Below are positions 41,514 to 50,442 of a stretch of DNA of 64,000 nt, piece by piece. Position 1 is the first letter of the stretch. Each line of letters starts with the position of its first letter. The notes under the pieces are model-generated. The model was not told where the DNA came from, ran no database searches, and worked only from the letters and a program-made list of their open reading frames with translations. The translations under genes and the position numbers were made by a program. Source of the stretch: Luteimonas viscosa (GTDB taxonomy: Bacteria; Pseudomonadota; Gammaproteobacteria; Xanthomonadales; Xanthomonadaceae); contig NZ_VTFT01000001.1 of assembly GCF_008244685.1 (NCBI RefSeq), forward strand, positions 62,001-126,000. The letters run 5' to 3'.

Positions 41514-42371
41514 ATGATCGGACGCGCGACCCACGACCGGCCAACCGCCTTCTTCACGCCGCAGGACCTGTTCGCACCCACGGAATCCGCACGGGCATGG
41601 GACGTCTCCGTGGCCGACGGTCCCGTTGTGGCGACGGCGATCCACGACGGCCATGCGATCCGCCCTTCGCTCAGGCCATTGATGGCGTTGTCGCCGCAGC
41701 AGCGCCTGCGCGAGGAGGATCCGCTGACGGGGTTGCTGACCACGGTGGGCGACGTGCGCATCCGCGTGCCCACGTCGCGTTTCGAGGTCGACCTCAACCG
41801 CCCGCGGGACGGCGCGGTCTATGCGCGGCCGGAACACTGCTGGGGCCTGGAGGCGTGGCACGCGCCCCTGCCCGCTGCGGAGATCGAGCGTTCGCTCGCA
41901 ATGTGGGACCGCTTCTACGCGATGGTGACCGAGTTGCTCGATCGCATGCTCGAGCGCTGGGACGCCGTGCTGCTGATCGATCTCCACAGCTACAACCACC
42001 GCCGGGACGGCGCCGACGCCCCGCCGCAACCGCAGGCGGACAATCCCGACATCGAACTCGGGCTCACCACGGCCGATCCCGGACGCTGGGGCGCGGTGGC
42101 CGAACGCTTTGCCGACGCGCTGCGCGCGGTACCGCTACACGGTCGCGCGCCCGACGTGCGGGCGAACGTGCGCTTCCCCACCGGCGGCCACTTCCCGGAG
42201 TGGGTCTACGCCAGGTGGGGTGCGCGCGTGTGCACGATCTCGCCCGAATACAAGAAGATCTTCATGGACGAATGGTCGGGCCATGCGGACATCGCCGCGC
42301 TCAATGCGTTGCGCGAGGGCCTGCACAAGGCCGTCGAGGCGGTCCGGCCGATGTTCGGACGCGCCCGATGA
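41514..42371 (+). CDS. N-formylglutamate amidohydrolase family protein (285 aa)
   Basis: Features of the FGase family: VVATAIHDGHAIRPSLRPLMALS at the N-terminus with the zinc-binding His-Asp-Gly-His, LREEDPLTGLLTTVGD, RFEVDLNRPRDGAVY, and VLLIDLHSYNHRRDG with further metal ligands. Classical FGases hydrolyse N-formylglutamate in histidine breakdown, but no hut gene is here. The stop overlaps the start of the DUF1704 gene (ATGA, 42368-42371), and that gene overlaps the ATP-grasp gene in the same way. The three therefore form a tightly coupled operon, and the amide hydrolysed is more likely connected with the product of that ATP-grasp ligase. The start has no strong RBS. Confidence 0.9.
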   Translation: MIGRATHDRPTAFFTPQDLFAPTESARAWDVSVADGPVVATAIHDGHAIRPSLRPLMALSPQQRLREEDPLTGLLTTVGDVRIRVPTSRFEVDLNRPRDGAVYARPEHCWGLEAWHAPLPAAEIERSLAMWDRFYAMVTELLDRMLERWDAVLLIDLHSYNHRRDGADAPPQPQADNPDIELGLTTADPGRWGAVAERFADALRAVPLHGRAPDVRANVRFPTGGHFPEWVYARWGARVCTISPEYKKIFMDEWSGHADIAALNALREGLHKAVEAVRPMFGRAR

Positions 42372-43591
42372 GTCGCGAAGCCGCGACGCCTGGCACGCGG
42401 GCGTTGCCGCGGATCGCCGCCGGGGTCGACGCCGCCCTCGCCTCGATCGATGCGGAGCTCGACTGGCTGCTCGCACTCAGTCCGCTGGGCACCGACGCCC
42501 TGTGGGACGAGTTCGACGCCAGCGGCCGCACCCGCGTCTCACCGCTGCGCTATGCCGAACCCGCGCTCGATCTCGACGCCACGCGACGGCGGCTGCTGGC
42601 ACTGCCGATGGACGACATCGAGTCGCCCCTGCTCGCTGGCGTACTGTCGGAAAAGCAGCGAGAACTCGACCGGACCATCGAGCTGGTGCGCCTGCGCGGC
42701 ACCGACGGCTTCATCGCCGCGAGCATCGACCTGTTCGGCGGCGTCGAGGCGGGCCTGCTCGAACTTGCGAACCGGATCCTGGCCGAGGTCGCGGCCAGCG
42801 ATCCGCTGCCGGCGGACAGCGGCGTGGACGAGGTGGTAGCCGCCGTCGAGGCGGAGGTGGCCTGGTACCGCACGCAAGCGCCGGACTTCGGCCTGGAGAT
42901 CACCATCGATGCCGACATCGGCTCGCTGATGATGGTCTCGCACGGCAGGCTCTACCTCGACGCGGAGCTGCGTCTGCCGCGGGCGCGCGTACAGCCACTG
43001 GTGCAGCACGAGGTCGGCACCCACGTGGTCACCCGCTACAACGGCGCGCGCCAGCCCCTGCGGCAGCTGGCGGTGGGCCTTGCCCACTACGATCCGCTGC
43101 AGGAGGGGCTGGGGGTGCTGGCCGAGTACCTGTGCGGCTATCTTCCCGGCGAGCGGCTGCGGATCCTGGCCGCCCGCGTGCTCGCGGCCGACATGGCGAT
43201 CCACGACGCGGGCATTCCGGCGATCTTCGCCTGCCTGCACGAGGATCACGGCTTCGCCACCGACGACGCCTTCGACGTCGCCGTCCGCGCCCTGCGCGGC
43301 GGCGGGCTGACCAAGGACGCGGTCTACCTGCGTGGCCTGCGCGACCTGCTCGACGACCTGCGCGGCGGCGGTGCGTTCGAACCCCTGTTCGCGGGAAAGT
43401 TCGCCCTGTCGCACCGCGTGGTGCTGCAGCAGTTGGCCGAGGCCGGCTGGGTGGCGCCGCCCGCGCTGCTGCCGCGCTACACCGCCGCGGACGACTTCGC
43501 CCAGGCGCTGGCGCACTGCCGCACGCTCACGGTCGACGCGCTGTACCACGCCCATCCCCCCCGGACCCCCGCCCAGGAAGTGCCCGCATGA
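42368..43591 (+). CDS. DUF1704 (QEGLA-motif) zinc carboxypeptidase-like protein (407 aa)
   Basis: This is the family annotated 'flavohemoglobin expression-modulating QEGLA motif protein'. Residues 214-219 are HEVGTH, an HExxxH zinc motif, followed by the diagnostic QEGLG (245-249) and AEYL with a possible third ligand Glu253. Eukaryotic members of the same domain (MATCAP) are tyrosine carboxypeptidases that remove the last residue of tubulin, so a metallo-carboxypeptidase activity is likely here too. Residues 1-180 are helical, with an ELDRTIELVRLRGTDGF segment. It is translationally coupled on both sides to the amidohydrolase and ATP-grasp genes, which suggests that one peptide or amide is both made and trimmed. 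Confidence 0.9.
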   Translation: MSREAATPGTRALPRIAAGVDAALASIDAELDWLLALSPLGTDALWDEFDASGRTRVSPLRYAEPALDLDATRRRLLALPMDDIESPLLAGVLSEKQRELDRTIELVRLRGTDGFIAASIDLFGGVEAGLLELANRILAEVAASDPLPADSGVDEVVAAVEAEVAWYRTQAPDFGLEITIDADIGSLMMVSHGRLYLDAELRLPRARVQPLVQHEVGTHVVTRYNGARQPLRQLAVGLAHYDPLQEGLGVLAEYLCGYLPGERLRILAARVLAADMAIHDAGIPAIFACLHEDHGFATDDAFDVAVRALRGGGLTKDAVYLRGLRDLLDDLRGGGAFEPLFAGKFALSHRVVLQQLAEAGWVAPPALLPRYTAADDFAQALAHCRTLTVDALYHAHPPRTPAQEVPA

Positions 43592-44649
43592 GTGGCAAAC
43601 CGATGCACCTCGGTTTCGTCGTCAACGACGTCGCGACCGAAAAGAACAACTACACCACCATCCGTCTCGCGCGCGTGGCCCTGAACCAGGGCCACCGGGT
43701 GGCCCTGATCGGCCTGGGCGACTTCATCTACGACGCCAACGGCACGGTCCGCGCGCGGGCGCACGTGCCGCGCGGCGGCCCCTACGAGGACGACGACGCG
43801 CTGCTGGCCGAGATCCAGGGCGAGGATGCGGACGTCGAGCGGATCGACGTCGAAGCGCTCGACGTGCTGATGCTGCGCAGCGACCCCGCGGAAGAGGTGG
43901 TCGACAGGCCGTGGGCGCCGAACAGCGCCCTGCTGTTCGCGCAGCTGGTGACGCGTCGCGGGGTGATCGTGCTGAACGATCCCACCCACCTCACCGATGC
44001 CTCCAACAAGACCTATTTCCAGCACTTTCCCGAGGACGTGCGTCCGGTGACCTGCATCAGCCGCGATGCCGACGAGATCAAGTCCTTCATCACCGCGCAC
44101 GACGGCCGCGGCGTGATCAAGCCGCTGCAGGGGTCCGGCGGCCAGGGCGTGTTCGTGGTCAAAGGCGACGGCGGCGCAAACCTCAACCAGATGATCGATG
44201 CGGTGATCCGCGACGGCTACGCGATCGTGCAGGAATACCTGCCCAGGGCCGCCGAGGGGGACCTGCGCCTGCTCACGCTCAACGGCCGGCCGCTGCGGGT
44301 CGATGGGCGCTATGCCTGCTTCCGCCGCTACAACGACAGCGGGGATGCGCGCAGCAACATCAGCGCCGGCGGCAAGATCGAGATCGCCGAGCCCGATGAG
44401 GACGCCCTGCGGCTGGCGGAGATCGTCGCGCCCAAACTGGTCCGCGACGGCATGTACTTCGCGGGCCTCGACATCGTCGGCGACAAGCTGATGGAAGTGA
44501 ACGTCGACACCCCCGGCGGCATCAACATGGCCGAGGAGCTGACCGGCGTCGACTTCAGCAGCCACATCGTCGCCGATCTCGCCCGCAAGGTGCGCCTGCG
44601 CAACCAGTACGGCGGCACCCTGCGCAACGTCGAACTCGCGATGCTGTAA
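43588..44649 (+). CDS. ATP-grasp ligase, glutathione synthetase-like (353 aa)
   Basis: The start overlaps the DUF1704 stop by 4 bp. The N-terminal substrate domain (HLGFVVNDVATEKNNYTTIRLARVAL) and the central ATP-grasp are clear: FITAHDGRGVIKPLQGSGGQGVFVV, the flexible Gly loop, YAIVQEYLPRAAEGDLRLLTLNGRPLRV, RSNISAGGKIEIAEP and FAGLDIVGDKLMEVNVDTPGGINMAE with the Mg-binding Glu/Asn. It is close to glutathione synthetase (GshB) but belongs to the divergent group found with DUF1704. It should join a carboxylate to an amine through an acyl phosphate. The product is unknown. Confidence 0.9.
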   Translation: MSGKPMHLGFVVNDVATEKNNYTTIRLARVALNQGHRVALIGLGDFIYDANGTVRARAHVPRGGPYEDDDALLAEIQGEDADVERIDVEALDVLMLRSDPAEEVVDRPWAPNSALLFAQLVTRRGVIVLNDPTHLTDASNKTYFQHFPEDVRPVTCISRDADEIKSFITAHDGRGVIKPLQGSGGQGVFVVKGDGGANLNQMIDAVIRDGYAIVQEYLPRAAEGDLRLLTLNGRPLRVDGRYACFRRYNDSGDARSNISAGGKIEIAEPDEDALRLAEIVAPKLVRDGMYFAGLDIVGDKLMEVNVDTPGGINMAEELTGVDFSSHIVADLARKVRLRNQYGGTLRNVELAML

Positions 44650-44727
44650 CCACGGCCGGCCCGCCGGCGGGTCGCCTTGCCTTGGCGCAACTGTCGCCGC
44701 CGTGGGACATCGCGCCGGCAGCTCCGC

Positions 44728-45540
44728 TCAATCGACCAGCCAGTCGTTGGCTTCCACCAGGTCCACGCCCGGCGCCTCGATCACGCACTGGCGCAGCAGG
44801 TGGGCGTGGCCGTCGCCATAGAACACCACCGCCCTGCCGCCGGCGGGCAGCGCCTGCAACAGGCGCGCGCAGATGCCGAGGTTGCGGGCGTACCAGGCCG
44901 AGGCCAGCGCCGCGCCGGGCTGCTCTGCGCCTTCGCCGAAGCGCAGCAGGTCGATGTAGAAGCCGTGCGTCTCCAGGGCGCGGCCGGGCGTGTTCATGTA
45001 CCGCAACACGGAACCGAGGCTGCCCGCCGCGATCCGCCGGCTCATCTCCTGCACCTCGCGGCCTACCCGTGCAAGCGCCTCGTCCAGGCGTGCGCCGCTT
45101 CCGCGGGCATCGGCGAAGGCCTTGACCGGGCCGAACGGGAAATCACCGTCGACATCGATGCCGTCGACGCGTTCGAGTCCCATCCTCGCCGCCAGCCGGA
45201 AGCCCAGTTGCACCACCTCGTTGCGAGAGGGATCGAGCGACCCGGCGCGGTAGAGCGCATACCGCTCGTCCGTCACTTCAGGCTTCCACTCCACCATCAC
45301 CGTGGTCGGCCGGAACCGTGCGAGGCCATCGGCGATCCGCTCGATCTCGGCCTGGCGGCCGTCGGCGAGCACGTCGTCCACCCGCAGGTTGAACATGTCG
45401 CGCCCGGGGTTCGAGAAATGGAACAGCCCCACGACCATGACCTGGGCCGGTGGCGACGAGGGCGGCGCGGGCTCGGCAGCCAGGGCGACGGGACCGGCGG
45501 CGAGCGCCAGCAGCATGGCGAACTTGCGGAAACGCGACAT
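44728..45540 (-). CDS. DUF5694-like exported protein (270 aa)
   Basis: The start at 45540 has AGGAGCC 5-6 bp upstream. A signal peptide (FAMLLALAAGPVALAAEP) is followed by a TraB/ChaN-like domain as I remember DUF5694: QVMVVGLFHFSNPGRDMFNLRVDDVLADGRQAEIERIADGL, TTVMVEWKPE, YALYRAGSLDPSRNEVVQLGFRLAA, and near the end RNLGICARLLQALPAGGRAVVFYGDGHAHLLRQCVIEAPGVDLVE. The pattern 'VGxxHF...GDGHAHLL' with paired histidines and acidic residues resembles metal-dependent TIKI/TraB/ChaN proteins, so a periplasmic hydrolase is possible. Convergent with the ATP-grasp operon. Confidence 0.78.
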   Translation of the reverse strand: MSRFRKFAMLLALAAGPVALAAEPAPPSSPPAQVMVVGLFHFSNPGRDMFNLRVDDVLADGRQAEIERIADGLARFRPTTVMVEWKPEVTDERYALYRAGSLDPSRNEVVQLGFRLAARMGLERVDGIDVDGDFPFGPVKAFADARGSGARLDEALARVGREVQEMSRRIAAGSLGSVLRYMNTPGRALETHGFYIDLLRFGEGAEQPGAALASAWYARNLGICARLLQALPAGGRAVVFYGDGHAHLLRQCVIEAPGVDLVEANDWLVD

Positions 45541-45729
45541 CGGTGGCTCCTGCGAGATCGACCGCCGTGGGATGCACGGCCGCACGAAAAGGTTCAACGG
45601 ATCGGGAAGCGCGATCCGGCGGCAGCCTTCCCCGACCCATCCGGCGCAGGTTCGCCCGGCCCGCGTGCGGCCGCGGAATGGATCGCGGCGTGAACGCGGC
45701 CTTGCACCCGGCGGTGCTACAAGCTCGCG

Positions 45730-46425
45730 ATGGCCCGCACGCGTCGAACCGACCCGCCACCCCCATCCGGCCTGCCAGGCGCCCTGCGCTGCCGTCGCAA
45801 GTTCCTGCGGCAGTTTCCCGGCGGCTTCCGCGATCCCACCTACCTCGACTGGGAACGCGACTACAAGCGCGAAACGCACCTGCGCTGGCACGAGGCGCTC
45901 TCGCGCGACACGTTCCGCCGGCTGCTGCGCGAGGACCAGGCCACGGAAGTGGCGGCGCGCGCGATGCGCGTGGAGCAACGCTCGCGCCACAGCATGCTGT
46001 TCTCGTTCGAGAAGATGGCCCTGCGCGACGCGCTGCGCTCGGCGGAGGGCGCGCACGCCTTCGCGCACGGGCTGTACGCCTACCTGCACGGGCGCGGCAG
46101 CCTGGAGCAGCGCTTCGGGCAATGGGTCGCCATCGTCGACGCGCTGCCGCGCCGGCAGACCCGGGTGCTGACCTGGCCGCTGGTGACCGTGTTCGGCTTC
46201 ATCGCCCAGCCGACGCGACACATGTTCATGAAACCCAACACCATGCGCGCGGCGGCCCGTGCCTACGGCTATGAACTGCCCTACCGTTCACGACCGTCCT
46301 GGCAGACCTACGGCAGCCTGCTGGCCTTCACCGACCTGGTGCGCGAGGATCTTGCGGACCTGCGCCCGCGCGACATGATCGACCTGCAATCGTTCCTGTG
46401 GGTGCAGGGGTCGGACGAGTACTAG
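45730..46425 (+). CDS. Conserved hypothetical protein (231 aa)
   Basis: A soluble, basic, helix-rich protein with many aromatic residues. Notable segments are RCRRKFLRQFPGGFRDPTYLDWERDYK, which looks like a conserved N-terminal motif, RHSMLFSFEKMALRDAL, LPRRQTRVLTWPLVTVFGFIAQPTRHMFMKPNTM, and the C-terminal PSWQTYGSLLAFTDLVREDLADLRPRDMIDLQSFLWV. The motif F-x-KPxTM ... W-x-x-Y recalls a family of uncharacterised proteobacterial proteins, but I cannot name a function. There is no signal peptide or membrane helix. Its last codons overlap the end of the hydrolase gene on the other strand by 4 bp. Confidence 0.7.
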   Translation: MARTRRTDPPPPSGLPGALRCRRKFLRQFPGGFRDPTYLDWERDYKRETHLRWHEALSRDTFRRLLREDQATEVAARAMRVEQRSRHSMLFSFEKMALRDALRSAEGAHAFAHGLYAYLHGRGSLEQRFGQWVAIVDALPRRQTRVLTWPLVTVFGFIAQPTRHMFMKPNTMRAAARAYGYELPYRSRPSWQTYGSLLAFTDLVREDLADLRPRDMIDLQSFLWVQGSDEY

Positions 46426-47351
46426 GGCCGCCGGCTCGCGCCTGGCGCGTGGCGCAGGAACCATCCGCCCACCAGGGAGCGCACGCGCGCGAGGTCTTCC
46501 GGCGCGCGTATCGCGTGCGGCAGGCCGGGGACCATCTCCAGTCGCAGGCGGCCGGCATCGTCGCCGTCGTAGTGCGGCGCGAGCGCGCGGTGCAGCCCGC
46601 GCACGCCGGCATCGTCCAGCATCGCATCCGCCGCGCCGTGCACGATCAGCAGCGCCGGCGGCGGCTCGCCACGCGCGATCTCGGCAGCACGCCCGGCGCC
46701 ATCGGACCGACGGGCAAGCGCGCGTGTTTCCGCCGTCCAGCCGAAGGACCCGCCGCTGGCGCGCTCGTACGCGGCGACCGACGCGCCGAGCCCGGTCGAG
46801 GCATTGAGCAGCACCGCCGACTCCACCGTCACCTCGCCCTCCGCCAGCGCGTACAGCGCAGCGGCGCCGCCGGCGGAGAATCCGAACAGGCCGATGCCCT
46901 GGCCCGGCGCAAGGCAACCGAGCTTCCGCAGCGCATCGGCCACTCCGGGAAGTTCGCGCGCGGCACCCAGCACCACCGGCTCGAACACGCCCGTCGCAAG
47001 GTTCTCCGCCTGCCGTCGCGCCAGCTCCGACGGGTCCGCGGGCGCGCGTTTTCCGAACAGCGGGAGCCCGAGGTAGACCTTGACCGCAGGCACGTCGTCC
47101 ATCGGCAGCAGGACCATCAACGCCTCTTCGCTGGCAGGCGGGCCGAAGCCGTGCCACAGCACGATGGGCGGCGCCGCAACGCGGGCCGGCACCCGGATGA
47201 TCGCGGGCACGCCGGCGAGATCGACTTCGCTCACGCGCGGTGGTTCCCCGGGCGCGGACGCCGCGCACGCGCGCCCCGCACCAGGCGCCGTGGCCGCAAG
47301 GGCCGGAGAGGAAAGCAGGAATGCGAAGATCAGCCAGACGATGGGACGCAT
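46422..47351 (-). CDS. Exported alpha/beta hydrolase (309 aa)
   Basis: The start MRPIVWLIFAFLLSSPALAATAPG at 47351 is a Sec signal peptide. The hydrolase domain has the oxyanion strand PPIVLWHGFGPPASEEAL, the nucleophile elbow GLFGFSAGGAAAL (Ser about residue 160), a strand with the acid in LLIVHGAADAMLDDAG and the His in MVPGLPHAIRAPEDL. The arrangement resembles dienelactone-hydrolase or peptidase-type periplasmic hydrolases. The substrate is unknown. It is divergent from the GH3 gene, and the intergenic region holds an AAAACGA/TCGTTTT inverted repeat (47478-47517) of unknown meaning. Confidence 0.82.
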   Translation of the reverse strand: MRPIVWLIFAFLLSSPALAATAPGAGRACAASAPGEPPRVSEVDLAGVPAIIRVPARVAAPPIVLWHGFGPPASEEALMVLLPMDDVPAVKVYLGLPLFGKRAPADPSELARRQAENLATGVFEPVVLGAARELPGVADALRKLGCLAPGQGIGLFGFSAGGAAALYALAEGEVTVESAVLLNASTGLGASVAAYERASGGSFGWTAETRALARRSDGAGRAAEIARGEPPPALLIVHGAADAMLDDAGVRGLHRALAPHYDGDDAGRLRLEMVPGLPHAIRAPEDLARVRSLVGGWFLRHAPGASRRP

Positions 47352-47629
47352 GGGGATGCCGGCATCGGGGAACGGACGGATCCTGCAGGGTCGGCGCGAC
47401 CACCGGAAGGTCCGATCGTCACGGCTCACCGCATCCAGGTCGATTGGCGAACCTGCGCATAGACGCAGGTATATCGAAAAACGAATCGACCCATATCTGT
47501 CTTGGACCTGTCGTTTTGGCAGCATGCGACTTCGCTCGATCGGCGGGTCCGTGCCCGTCATCCGCGAGCGCTCGAAACCCGGTCGCGCGGTTTGCAGGGC
47601 CGACACCAGGAGAGTGGGATGCAGCTTCC

Positions 47630-50296
47630 GTGAACCGCATGCGCCTGTTCGCGCTGGCAGGCATGCTGGCCGCCGCCATGCCCCTGTCCGCGCAGCAGCC
47701 ACCGCCGCGCGAGTCGCGCAGTGCCGAGGAGATGGCGAGCGCCCTCGTCGCCCGCATGAACGTCGACGAGAAGCTCCCGCAACTGCTCAACACCGCGCCG
47801 GCGATCCCGCGGCTGGGCGTGCCGCGCTACAACTGGTGGACCGAGTCGCTGCACGGCGCCCTGGGCACGATTCCCACCACCAACTTCGCCGAACCGATCG
47901 GGCTGGCGGCCACGTTCGACGACGCCCTGGTGCAGCGCGTCGCAGCTGCGATCAGCAAGGAAGTCCGGGGCCTGCACGCGCTCGCGCGCCGGACCGGGCG
48001 CACCGGACGGATCGGGACCGGGCTCAACACCTGGTCGCCGAACATCAACATCTTCCGCGATCCGCGCTGGGGCCGTGGCCAGGAAACCTACGGCGAGGAC
48101 CCCTTCCTGGCCGCGCGCATGGGCGTCGCCTACGTGCGCGGCATGCAGGGCACGCATCCCGGGTGGATCGACGTGGTCGCCACGCCCAAGCACTACGCGG
48201 TGCACAGCGGCCCGGAGTCGACCCGGCACCACGCCAACGTCTACGTGTCGCGGCGCGACCTAGAGGACACCTACCTGCCGGCGTTCCGCGCCGCGATCGT
48301 CGAGGGTGGCGCCGGCTCGATCATGTGCGCCTACAACCGCGTCGACGGGCTGCCTGCCTGCGCCAGCGACCTGCTGCTCGACGACGTGCTGCGCGAAGCG
48401 TGGTCTTTCAAGGGCTACGTCGTCTCCGACTGCGATGCCGTCAAGGACATCCGCGCCAACCACCACTTCGCGCCGGACGCCGCGACCGCCGTCGCCGCGG
48501 CGATGCGCGCGGGCGTCGACAATGAATGCAGCGGCGCCACGCTCACCGATACCGACGGCCTGGCCGAGCCGTATCGCGAGGCCTTGCAACGCGGCCTGCT
48601 GACGATGGCCGACATCGATCGCGCCCTGGTCCGGCTGTTCGCCGCACGCTACCGCACCGGCGACCTGCCGGGCCTGCGGCCGCTGTCGACCGACAGCGCA
48701 TCGCCGGAAGACGTCGGCGCCCCCGCGCACGCGGAACTGGCGCTGGAGGCCGCGGAAAAGAGCCTGGTGCTGCTCAAGAACGACGGCCTGCTGCCGCTGC
48801 GCGCGGATGCCCGCATCGCGGTGGTCGGTCCGCTCGGCGACGCGACCCGCGTGCTGCGCGGCAACTATTCCTCGCCGCAGTCCGCGCCTCCGATCTCGGT
48901 GTTCGAAGGGCTCAGGCGCGCGATGCCGGATGCGCAGGTGCGCCACGTGCCCTACGGCGTCTCGCATACCGATGGCGATCCGGTGCCGACCAGCGCCCTG
49001 CGCACGCCCGATGGCGAACCGGGCCTGCTGGCGCGCTACTACAACGCCGCCAAGGCGCCGCCGGCGCGGTTCGCGCCTGGCGAGCTCGACACCTGGATCC
49101 GGGACACCGGCTTCGAGCCGGCGCCTGTCGTCACCCGGGTCGAGCGCGACGTGAACTCGCGCAGCCTCGACCTGGCGCAGGTCCGCGACGTGCACCGCGT
49201 CGAGTGGACCGGCTACCTGGTACCGCCGGAATCCGGCACCTATCGCCTGGGCATCGCCGGCTTCAACGGCGAGATGCGCTTCGACGGCGAGCCTTTCGTC
49301 GACCTGAGCAAGGCGTCATGGAACAGCCTGCCGACGATGAAGACCGTGCAACTGGAGGGCGGCCGTCGCTACCCGATCACCGTGACCACGCAGGCGCGGA
49401 TCCTCACCGGCATCGGCATGGTCTGGAAGCGCGTCTCCGAAACGCCCGAAGCCGACCTGCGCGCCGCGGCCGCGGACAGCGACGTGCTGGTGGCGGTGGT
49501 GGGCCTGACCTCCGACCTCGAGGCCGAGGAAGCGCCGATCGAGGTGCCGGGGTTCAAGGGCGGCGACAGGACCTCGCTCGACCTGCTGCCCGACCAGCAG
49601 GGCTTCCTCGAGGCCGCGAAGGCCACCGGCAAGCCGCTGGTGGTGGTGCTGATGAACGGCAGCCCGGTGAACCTGGCCTGGGCGAAGCGGCACGCCGACG
49701 CGATCGTCGAAGCCTGGTATCCGGGGCAGTCGGGTGGCCTTGCGGTCGGCAACGTGCTCGCCGGCCACGTCAATCCGGGCGGACGGCTGCCGCTGACCTT
49801 CTACCGCTCGGTCGAGGACCTGCCGCCCTTCGGCGACTACGACATGCGCGGCCGCACCTACCGCTATTTCGAGGGCACCCCGGTCTATCCGTTCGGCCAT
49901 GGCCTGAGCTACACCCGCTTCGACTACGCGCCGCTGCAGGTGCAGCCGCACGCCGGAGGCGCATCGGAGGGACTGGTCGTGACCACCGAGGTGCGCAACA
50001 GCGGCGATCGCGCCGGCGACGAAGTCGCCCAGCTCTACCTCGACTTCCCCGACACCGAGGGCCTGCCCCGCATCGCCCTGCGCGGCTTCCGGCGCGTGCA
50101 CCTGGCGCCCGGCGAGCGGCGCACGCTGCGTTTCGAACTCGATCCGCGCGATCTCAGCGCCGTGGACGCCGCGGGCCAGCGCCAGGTGATGCCGGGACGC
50201 TATCGCGTGTTCGTCGGTTCGGGCCAGCCGGGCGCCGGCGTAGCCGGCCGGGATGCCGCCTTCGCGATCGACCGGCTGCGCCCGGTGGCGCGTTGA
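47630..50296 (+). CDS. GH3 beta-xylosidase/beta-glucosidase with PA14 insertion, exported (888 aa)
   Basis: Start: GTG at 47630 or ATG at 47639; neither has an ideal RBS. A signal peptide ends at SAQQ (about residue 22). The GH3 (alpha/beta)8 domain has LGVPRYNWWTESLHGAL, RGQETYGEDPFL, KHYAVHSGPES and the nucleophile Asp267 in GYVVSDCDAVKDI. A PA14 domain (about residues 465-590: GLLARYYN ... EWTGYLVPPESGTYRLGI ... GEMRFDGEP) is inserted in the second alpha/beta domain, and an FnIII-like domain closes the protein (EVRNSGDRAGDEVAQLYLDFP ... LAPGERRTLRFEL). This layout is common among plant and bacterial beta-xylosidases. It should release xylose from xylo-oligosaccharides in the periplasm. Confidence 0.92.
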   Translation: MNRMRLFALAGMLAAAMPLSAQQPPPRESRSAEEMASALVARMNVDEKLPQLLNTAPAIPRLGVPRYNWWTESLHGALGTIPTTNFAEPIGLAATFDDALVQRVAAAISKEVRGLHALARRTGRTGRIGTGLNTWSPNINIFRDPRWGRGQETYGEDPFLAARMGVAYVRGMQGTHPGWIDVVATPKHYAVHSGPESTRHHANVYVSRRDLEDTYLPAFRAAIVEGGAGSIMCAYNRVDGLPACASDLLLDDVLREAWSFKGYVVSDCDAVKDIRANHHFAPDAATAVAAAMRAGVDNECSGATLTDTDGLAEPYREALQRGLLTMADIDRALVRLFAARYRTGDLPGLRPLSTDSASPEDVGAPAHAELALEAAEKSLVLLKNDGLLPLRADARIAVVGPLGDATRVLRGNYSSPQSAPPISVFEGLRRAMPDAQVRHVPYGVSHTDGDPVPTSALRTPDGEPGLLARYYNAAKAPPARFAPGELDTWIRDTGFEPAPVVTRVERDVNSRSLDLAQVRDVHRVEWTGYLVPPESGTYRLGIAGFNGEMRFDGEPFVDLSKASWNSLPTMKTVQLEGGRRYPITVTTQARILTGIGMVWKRVSETPEADLRAAAADSDVLVAVVGLTSDLEAEEAPIEVPGFKGGDRTSLDLLPDQQGFLEAAKATGKPLVVVLMNGSPVNLAWAKRHADAIVEAWYPGQSGGLAVGNVLAGHVNPGGRLPLTFYRSVEDLPPFGDYDMRGRTYRYFEGTPVYPFGHGLSYTRFDYAPLQVQPHAGGASEGLVVTTEVRNSGDRAGDEVAQLYLDFPDTEGLPRIALRGFRRVHLAPGERRTLRFELDPRDLSAVDAAGQRQVMPGRYRVFVGSGQPGAGVAGRDAAFAIDRLRPVAR

Positions 50297-50442
50297 TGGA
50301 CGTCGCGACACGCCGCCATGCGCAAGGGGTGATCGCTCCGATGCGTATTCGGATCGACCGCCGGTACGACCGTCCACCCGCACCATCCTCGGCCACTGCG
50401 GCGACGCCGCACGCCTCCACCCTGCCCTGCCGGAGCTTTCCG

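Noticed and set aside
47478..47517. Inverted repeat AAAACGA ... TCGTTTT between divergent genes
   Set aside because: The arms are only 7 bp with a spacer of about 26 bp; this could occur by chance. It is mentioned in context but not called as an operator.
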